Source: Amycolatopsis bullii
Lineage (GTDB): Bacteria > Actinomycetota > Actinomycetes > Mycobacteriales > Pseudonocardiaceae
Length of the DNA stretch: 64,000 nucleotides
Direction: 5' to 3'
NCBI RefSeq assembly: GCF_014654205.1
Contig: NZ_BNAW01000002.1
Location: 310,001-374,000 of the forward strand
This document shows, one piece after another, positions 58,505 through 64,000 of this stretch. The translations under genes and the position numbers were made by a program. The number at the start of each line of letters is the position of its first letter. The stretch's first letter is position 1. The notes beneath the pieces were generated by a model, which ran no database searches, had not been told where the DNA came from, and saw only the letters and a program-made list of their open reading frames with translations.

Positions 58505-60082
58505 TCAGAGGGGGATGTTGCCGTGTTTGCGGGCCGGCAGGCTCTGGCGTTTGGTGCGCAGCATCCGCAGGGCCCGCGTCACCTGGAGGCGGGTCTGCGA
58601 CGGCGTGACGACCTGGTCGACGTACCCGCGTTCGGCCGCCAGGTACGGGCCGCCGTGGCGCTTGCGGTACTCGTCGGTGAGCCGGCGGCGGGCGGCGTCC
58701 CGTTCTTCCGGCGGCACCCCGGCCAGCTCACGCCGGTAGAGCACCCGCACCGCGCCTTCGGCGCCCATCACCGCGATCTCCGCGGTGGGCCAGGCCAGCA
58801 CGACGTCGGCGCCGAGGTGCTTGGAGCCCATCACCGCGTAGCCGCCGCCGTAGGCCTTGCGGACGACCACGGTCACCTTCGGCACGGTCGCTTCGGAATA
58901 GGCGTAGATCAGCTTGGCGCCGCGGCGGATGATGCCGCCGCGTTCCTGGCCGGTCCCCGGCAGGTAGCCGGGGACGTCGGCCAGGGTGAGCAGCGGGATC
59001 GAAAAGGCGTCGCAGAAGCGCACGAACCGCGCGGCCTTCTCCGACGCGTCGATGTCGAGCACGCCGGCCTGGTGCCGCGGCTGGTTGGCCACGATGCCGA
59101 CGGTGTGGCCCTGCACCCGGCCGAAGGCGCAGATCATGTTGGGCGCGAAAGCGCTGTGCACCTCGGTGAACTCGCCGTCGTCGACCAGCCGCACGATCAG
59201 CTCGGCCATGTCGTAGGTCTGGTGCGGCGAGTCGGGCACCAGCCGGTCGAGCTCGAGGTCGGCGGCGGTGAGCCCGGGGCTGGTGTCGTCGGCGTAGGCG
59301 GGCCCGGGGTCGAGGTTGTTCGCGGGCAGGTAGCCGAGCAGCGTCTGCACCCAGTCGACGGCGTCCTGTTCGTCGGCGGCCCGGTGGTGGGCGTTGCCGG
59401 CGACCTCGCTCTGCACGGCCGCACCGCCGAGTTCCTGCGCGGTGACGTGTTCCCCGGTGACGGCGTGCACGACGTCCGGGCCGGTGACGAACATGTGCGA
59501 GGTTTCGTCGACCATGACGGTGAAGTCGGTCATCGCCGGCGCGTAGACGGCCCCGCCGGCGCACGGGCCCATGATCATCGAAATCTGCGGGATGACCCCG
59601 GACGCGTGCGCGGTGCGGCGCCCGAGTTCGGCGTAGTAGGCCAGCGAGACGACGCCTTCCTGGATCCGGGCGCCGCCGGAGTCGTTGATCCCGACGACCG
59701 GGCAGCCGATGGTCATGGCCAGATCCATCAGCTCGAGGACCTTTTCGCCGGAGACTTCGCCGAGGCTGCCGCCGAAGACGCTGAAGTCCTGGGAGAACAC
59801 GCAGATCTGCCGCCCGTCGACGGTGCCGTGCCCGGTGACGACGCCGTCGCCCCACGGCCGGTTCGTGTCCATCCCGAACTCGGCGCACCGGTGCCGCGCG
59901 AACTGGCCGGCTTCGACGAAGGACCCGGGGTCCAGCAGCAGCCCGATCCGTTCCCGCGCGGTCAGTTTCCCTTTGGCGTGCTGCCGGTCGACGGCCCGCT
60001 TTTCGGCGATCCGCACGGCTTCGTCCTGCCGGGCGGCGAGATCGGCGATCCGGAACGCGGTGGTCGGGGTGAGCTCGTCCAT
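58505..60082 (-). CDS. Acyl-CoA carboxylase beta (carboxyltransferase) subunit
   Basis: 525 residues from ATG at 60082; the preceding GTG at 60085 is also possible. The N-terminal half has the acyl-CoA oxyanion loop [20 protein letters not shown] and [19 protein letters not shown]; the C-terminal half has the biotin-side loop [20 protein letters not shown] and [20 protein letters not shown]. This is the PccB/AccD family, which transfers carboxyl from biotin to acetyl-, propionyl- or longer acyl-CoA. Its stop/start overlap with the PKS gene suggests that it makes the extender unit for that enzyme, as AccD4 does for Pks13. The biotin carboxylase partner is not in the window. Confidence 0.9.
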   Translation of the reverse strand: MDELTPTTAFRIADLAARQDEAVRIAEKRAVDRQHAKGKLTARERIGLLLDPGSFVEAGQFARHRCAEFGMDTNRPWGDGVVTGHGTVDGRQICVFSQDFSVFGGSLGEVSGEKVLELMDLAMTIGCPVVGINDSGGARIQEGVVSLAYYAELGRRTAHASGVIPQISMIMGPCAGGAVYAPAMTDFTVMVDETSHMFVTGPDVVHAVTGEHVTAQELGGAAVQSEVAGNAHHRAADEQDAVDWVQTLLGYLPANNLDPGPAYADDTSPGLTAADLELDRLVPDSPHQTYDMAELIVRLVDDGEFTEVHSAFAPNMICAFGRVQGHTVGIVANQPRHQAGVLDIDASEKAARFVRFCDAFSIPLLTLADVPGYLPGTGQERGGIIRRGAKLIYAYSEATVPKVTVVVRKAYGGGYAVMGSKHLGADVVLAWPTAEIAVMGAEGAVRVLYRRELAGVPPEERDAARRRLTDEYRKRHGGPYLAAERGYVDQVVTPSQTRLQVTRALRMLRTKRQSLPARKHGNIPL

Positions 60083-63000
60083 CACCGCACCACCGCCCCG
60101 AGCCGTTCGGCCAGCACCGCCACGTGCGGTGGATCGATCATGGACACGTGGTCGCCGGGCACCCGCACGACTTCGAGGTCGCCGCAGTGGGCGTCCCAGC
60201 CGAGGGTGTCGTCGGTGCGCAGGTAGCGGGGGTCTAGCGCGGTGGTCAGCGGATGTGGTTCCTGGGCGCGCAGCAGGACAACGCGCCCGTCGTAGCGTTG
60301 CGGCGTGTATCGCTCGGCGACCCGGGCGTCCACATAGGACTCGTATTGGTGTTTGAGGACGCCGGCGCCCATGTCCGGCACCTGTTCGGCGAGTTTCGCC
60401 ATGACCCAGCGGATCTGGGCGTCTTCGTCCAGTTCCGCCAGTTCCTCGCGGGGCACCTCGAACGGCACGCCGTAGGTCTCGGCGATGTGGGCGGCGAACC
60501 GGTCGAAGCGGTCCAGCAGCAGGTCCGCCGGTTCACCCGTGGCGGGCAGCGGCAGGATGGTGTCGATGAGGAAGACGATCTCGGCGCCGTTCAGGTGACG
60601 CGCGGTCTCGTAGGCGAGGCAGCCGCCGAAGGACCAGCCGCCGAGCCGGTAGGGGCCGTGGGGCTGGATGTCCCGGATCAGCTCGGCGTACCGGGCGGCC
60701 TTGGCCTCGACGGTGGTGTGCTCGTCGAGGCGTTCGAAGCCGTATACAGGTGGTCCCTCGGGGAGCAGCCGGGCGAGTTCGCGGTAGACGCTCGCGGTCC
60801 CGCCGGCCGGGTGGAAGAGGAAGATCGGTTCGCCGTCGACGCCGTCGCGGAGAAGGCGCACCGGACCGCCGCCATGGCCTTCGAGCTCGGCCCGCAGCAG
60901 ATCGGCCATCGCGGCGACGGTGGGGGTGGCGAAGAGCCGGGCTTCTTCGGGGACGGCGGTGAGCTGCTCGGCGAAGGCGGCCCGGAGTTGCCGGGCCTGG
61001 GCGGGGTCGCCGCCGAAGGGCTCGTGAACGCTCGGTTCGGGGCCGCCGAGGACGGCGCGCCAGTGCTGGGCGACCCAGCGTTCGGCCGGGTCGCGCGGTC
61101 CGGTGACCGCGGGAGCGGGTGCGAGACCGGCGGTGCCGAACCCCGCCTGCTCGGCCAGGTGCCCGGCCAGCTCCGCCAGGCTCGCCCCCCGCAGCAGCAG
61201 CGGAATCGGCAGCGGGAGCCCGAAGTCCCGTTCCACGGCGCCGCGAGCCCGCATCGCCGACAGCGAATCCAGCCCCAGCCGGGTGAGCGGCACCGTCCGG
61301 TCGACCTCCGCCAGCCCCAGCAGGTCCGCGACCAATCCCGCCAAATGCGCCGCGATCGCCGCGCGGGCCGCTTCCGGCGTTCCCGAGCGCAGCGCCTCCA
61401 GACCGTCCCAAGTGGACGATCTGCCCCGCGGCGAGAAGAGCGCGAAGAACGGCCGCTCCCCCAGTCGAGGGAAGAGCTCCAGCACGGTCTCCGAGTCCAC
61501 CTTGGCCACCCCGGTCGTCACCCGGCCACGCGCCAGCACGAACTCCAGCGCCGACAACGCTTCCTCGGTGCCGAGCGGGTCGAGCACCGGGTTGACCGAA
61601 CCGGCCGCCGCACCGACCTCGCCCCACGCGCCCCAGCCGATCGTCGCCGCCGGGAGGCCCTGGGCGCGGCGCCACGCGACCAGGGCGTCGGCCCACGCGT
61701 TCGCCGTCGCGTACGCGGCCTGGCCCGGCGAACCGAACAGCGCGGCCGCCGACGAGTACACCAGCCACCAGTCGAGGTCGTGCCCCGCCGTCGCCTCGTG
61801 CAGCCGCCACGCGCCCAGCGCCTTCGGCCGCCAGACCGCTTCGAGTGCGCCGGCGTCGAGGCTGATCGCGGCGCCGTCGGCCAGGACACCGGCGGCGTGC
61901 AGCACCCCGCGAAGCGGCACGCCCCCTTCGACGGCCGCCGCGACCAGCGTCTCGGCCGTGCCCGGGGCGGCGATGTCGCCGGGCACCACGCGGACGTCGC
62001 CGCCCAGCCCGGGGTCGGCGGCGTGCCGGCTGTTCAGCACCAGCCGCGTCGCGCCCCTGGCGGCGAGCCACTTCGCCGCCGCCAGTCCCAGCCCGCCGAG
62101 GCCGCCGGTGACGATGTACGCCCCGCCGCGCACCGGCTCGCGCTCCGGTTCACCGAGCGCGGGCCGGACCAGGCGCCGCGTGTACCGGACGCCGTCGCGC
62201 CAGGCGATTTCGTCGTCCGGCCCGTCCGCGCGGACCTCGTCCCGCAGCCGGTCCGTCCCGTCGACCTGGCTCACGCGCAGTTCGGGGTGCTCGAAGGCGA
62301 GCACGCGCACGAGCCCGCGCAGCGCGGCCAGACCGGGATCGCCCCGCTCGCCCGGCTCGACGGCGTGCGCCCCGTCGGTCGCCAGCCACAACCTCGGCGG
62401 CACGGGCAGCTCGGCCAGTTCGGCGACGACCCCGGACAGCGTCTCGACCAGCCGGGCCCCGCGCGCCGGGTCGGGTTCGGCGGCGGCGCCGAGCAGGGCC
62501 AGGACCGCGGTGGATTCCGCGTCGCGCAGCAGTTTCGCGAGCTCGGCGCGATCGTCGAGCCGGGCGGTCCGGACGTCTTCGCCCGCGAACTCCCGGCCGT
62601 CTTCGGACAGCACGATCCAGCGGTGCGCCGGCTTCGGCCCGCGGGGGCGCCCCCCGTTTTCCACTCTACCGGCCGCCACCGACAATTCCGGCGGCGAAGG
62701 CTGCCAAGCCGCCTCGAACAGCAGGCGCGCCAGTGCCGCGTCGCGGTAGCGGCGGCAGTACACGTCGCGGAATTCGGCCAGCACGACGCCGTCGGCGCCG
62801 ACCAGCTGGACGCTGCCGAGCACGCCGTCGCCGGACTCCTGGAGCACGGCATCCACCCGCACGCCGCGGCGCGGGTCGCCGGCGACCACGACCTCGCCGA
62901 TGCTGAGCGGCAGGTAGAGGGCGTCCGCCTCGCCGACGGCCGCGGCCAGCGCGTGCAGGCAAGCGTCGGCGAGCGCGGGGTGCAGCACGTAGGCGGAGTG

Positions 63001-64000
63001 GTCGGCGTCCGGCTGCGCGATCGACGCCGACGCGCGCCCGGGCGCGGCGACCACCCGGCGCAGCCCGCGGAACGCCGGGCCGTAGAACTGCCCCAGCTCG
63101 GCCAGCGCCCGGTAGACGTCGACCGGTTCCCCGGTGGTTTCCCCGAACGGCGCCGACGGCGTGCCGCCGGTGCCGATCCGCGCGGTCGCGTGCCGGACCC
63201 ACGACCCGGTTCTCGTGTGGACACTCAGCTCGGTGCCGCGCAGCGTCGTGGTGACCTCGGTGTGTTCGCCGAGCGGCAGGACTTCCTGCAGTTCGAGGTC
63301 GTGGACGCGGCCGCCCGGCCCCGCCGCGGCGAGCGCGAGTTCCAGGAAACCGGTGGCCGGGAACACCGGGACGGCCCGGACGGTGTGGTCGGCCAGCCAC
63401 GGCAGCACCGCCGTGCCGATGTCGCCGCGCCACAGGTGGCCGCCGCCGGGGTCTTCGATGTGCACGCCGAGCAGGGGGTGCGCCCCGCCGGTGCGGACGG
63501 TGCGGCGGGGCCAGAAGCGTTCGTGCCGCCAGACCGGGCCGGGCAGCTCGACCGGCGGTGTCTGCGGCCGCGCGGCCAGCACGCCGGGGTGGCCGAGGAC
63601 GTGCAGCCGGGCGAGGCTGGTCAGGAACGCCGTCCGCTCGTCGATCCGGCGGCTCGCCGAGGGCAGCCCGAGAACGCCGGACTGGTCGATCGCGGCCAGC
63701 GCCACCGGGTGCGGCGAGATTTCGACGAAGACCGTGTGCCCGTCGGCGGCGGCCGCGGCCAGCGCCTGGCTGAACCGCACCGGACGGCGCAGGTTGGCCG
63801 CCCAGTACTCGACGTCGAAGGCGGGCGGGTCGTCGTGGACGCTGCTGTAGCACCGGATGCCGGGCGTGGCGGGGGTCAATCCCGCGACCGCGGCGCGGAA
63901 CGGCCCGAGCACCGGCTCGACGGCGGCGGAGTGCCCGGCGCCCCCGACCGGCAGCCGCCGGGCGAGCCGGCCGAGGTCTTCGGCGTGCGCGACGACGGCC
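60082..64000 (-). CDS. Type I polyketide synthase, C-terminal part (AT-DH-KR-ACP-ACP*-TE)
   Basis: 1306 residues visible; the gene continues past the right edge. From N to C: end of an acyltransferase ([20 protein letters not shown]; about 63550-64000), dehydratase-like hot-dog domain ([19 protein letters not shown] present but the HxxxG glycine is Ala; about 62760-63490), ketoreductase ([20 protein letters not shown] and [20 protein letters not shown]; about 61580-62140), ACP ([11 protein letters not shown]; about 61150-61360), a second ACP-like domain without the Ser (FGGDPAQ; about 60890-61090), and thioesterase ([23 protein letters not shown]). No enoylreductase is seen between DH and KR. 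The thioesterase would release a hydroxylated or unsaturated lipid-like product. Followed by an AccD gene in overlap. Confidence 0.93.
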   Translation of the reverse strand, partial: AVVAHAEDLGRLARRLPVGGAGHSAAVEPVLGPFRAAVAGLTPATPGIRCYSSVHDDPPAFDVEYWAANLRRPVRFSQALAAAAADGHTVFVEISPHPVALAAIDQSGVLGLPSASRRIDERTAFLTSLARLHVLGHPGVLAARPQTPPVELPGPVWRHERFWPRRTVRTGGAHPLLGVHIEDPGGGHLWRGDIGTAVLPWLADHTVRAVPVFPATGFLELALAAAGPGGRVHDLELQEVLPLGEHTEVTTTLRGTELSVHTRTGSWVRHATARIGTGGTPSAPFGETTGEPVDVYRALAELGQFYGPAFRGLRRVVAAPGRASASIAQPDADHSAYVLHPALADACLHALAAAVGEADALYLPLSIGEVVVAGDPRRGVRVDAVLQESGDGVLGSVQLVGADGVVLAEFRDVYCRRYRDAALARLLFEAAWQPSPPELSVAAGRVENGGRPRGPKPAHRWIVLSEDGREFAGEDVRTARLDDRAELAKLLRDAESTAVLALLGAAAEPDPARGARLVETLSGVVAELAELPVPPRLWLATDGAHAVEPGERGDPGLAALRGLVRVLAFEHPELRVSQVDGTDRLRDEVRADGPDDEIAWRDGVRYTRRLVRPALGEPEREPVRGGAYIVTGGLGGLGLAAAKWLAARGATRLVLNSRHAADPGLGGDVRVVPGDIAAPGTAETLVAAAVEGGVPLRGVLHAAGVLADGAAISLDAGALEAVWRPKALGAWRLHEATAGHDLDWWLVYSSAAALFGSPGQAAYATANAWADALVAWRRAQGLPAATIGWGAWGEVGAAAGSVNPVLDPLGTEEALSALEFVLARGRVTTGVAKVDSETVLELFPRLGERPFFALFSPRGRSSTWDGLEALRSGTPEAARAAIAAHLAGLVADLLGLAEVDRTVPLTRLGLDSLSAMRARGAVERDFGLPLPIPLLLRGASLAELAGHLAEQAGFGTAGLAPAPAVTGPRDPAERWVAQHWRAVLGGPEPSVHEPFGGDPAQARQLRAAFAEQLTAVPEEARLFATPTVAAMADLLRAELEGHGGGPVRLLRDGVDGEPIFLFHPAGGTASVYRELARLLPEGPPVYGFERLDEHTTVEAKAARYAELIRDIQPHGPYRLGGWSFGGCLAYETARHLNGAEIVFLIDTILPLPATGEPADLLLDRFDRFAAHIAETYGVPFEVPREELAELDEDAQIRWVMAKLAEQVPDMGAGVLKHQYESYVDARVAERYTPQRYDGRVVLLRAQEPHPLTTALDPRYLRTDDTLGWDAHCGDLEVVRVPGDHVSMIDPPHVAVLAERLGAVVR

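Noticed and set aside
57524..64000. A true mycolic acid condensation locus (pks13/accD4/fbp)
   Set aside because: The visible PKS has DH and KR domains between AT and the ACP, which Pks13 lacks, and no FadD32 or other mycolate gene is in the window.
1..64000. CRISPR arrays, insertion sequences, phage attachment sites, replication origin
   Set aside because: No regularly spaced repeats, transposase or integrase genes, DnaA-box clusters or tRNA-end duplications were seen.

Overview
The window is high-GC DNA with dense gene packing, GTG/TTG starts, many 4-base stop/start overlaps, secreted hydrolases and many TetR/GntR/ROK/LacI/PucR regulators. This suggests a non-mycolate actinomycete of the Pseudonocardiales, most likely Amycolatopsis or a close relative. 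That assignment is inferred from gene content; no marker gene proves it.

Layout. 1-6.6 kb: the first codons of a secreted protein with a chitinase-type promoter palindrome, a RibD/DHFR-like reductase, an AlkB-like dioxygenase behind a LexA-type box, a DUF1152 protein, a P450, a methyltransferase and a secreted PNGase A-like amidase. 6.7-8.3 kb: three genes broken by frameshifts beside G/C runs, the last a LacI regulator with a perfect operator. 8.5-10.9 kb: a cold-shock-domain fusion protein and an MFS exporter. 10.9-17.4 kb: a permease/GH2 glycosidase/ROK kinase operon divergent from a ROK repressor, with a shared operator. 17.6-19.7 kb: an MFS drug exporter with its TetR and a 30-bp operator. 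19.8-23.7 kb: snapalysin, a lipase-like hydrolase, a small ribbon-helix-helix/VOC/methyltransferase operon and a TetR gene.

23.75-26.15 kb is the most unusual part. Two consecutive, complete tRNA-like cloverleaves (one with a GTT anticodon, one with a 6-nt anticodon loop around CGG) lie directly upstream of, and co-oriented with, a gene for a 738-residue protein I do not recognise. 26.2-38.5 kb holds an fprB/AurF-like diiron oxygenase pair, a membrane adenylate cyclase, an epoxide hydrolase, a zinc alcohol dehydrogenase, a TetR/CocE esterase pair, a trypsin-like protease fused to a DNA/RNA non-specific nuclease, a GntR/VOC divergent pair and an ECF sigma factor with a fused zinc-binding tail.

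38.6-53.3 kb is a complete catabolic island for the last two steroid rings (C and D, HIP pathway). fadE33-fadE32-fadE31-echA-fadD3 runs leftward and fadE30-ipdF-fadA6 runs rightward from a shared promoter. A second leftward operon holds two SDRs, echA20, ipdA, ipdB, ipdC and an F420-dependent oxidoreductase. Both promoters carry nearly the same TAGAAC-N2-GTTCTC box, which resembles the KstR rather than the KstR2 consensus. 53.3-57.5 kb: a PucR regulator, a TetR regulator, a cutinase and a secreted lipase. 57.5-64.0 kb: an Ag85/esterase-D-like secreted esterase, an acyl-CoA carboxylase beta subunit and the C-terminal 1306 residues of a type I polyketide synthase (AT-DH-KR-ACP-degenerate ACP-TE) that continues past the right edge. 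A palindromic repeat recurs in convergent intergenic gaps at 26.2 and 56.2 kb, with a half copy at 47.2 kb. No CRISPR array, insertion sequence, rRNA or ordinary tRNA gene was seen.
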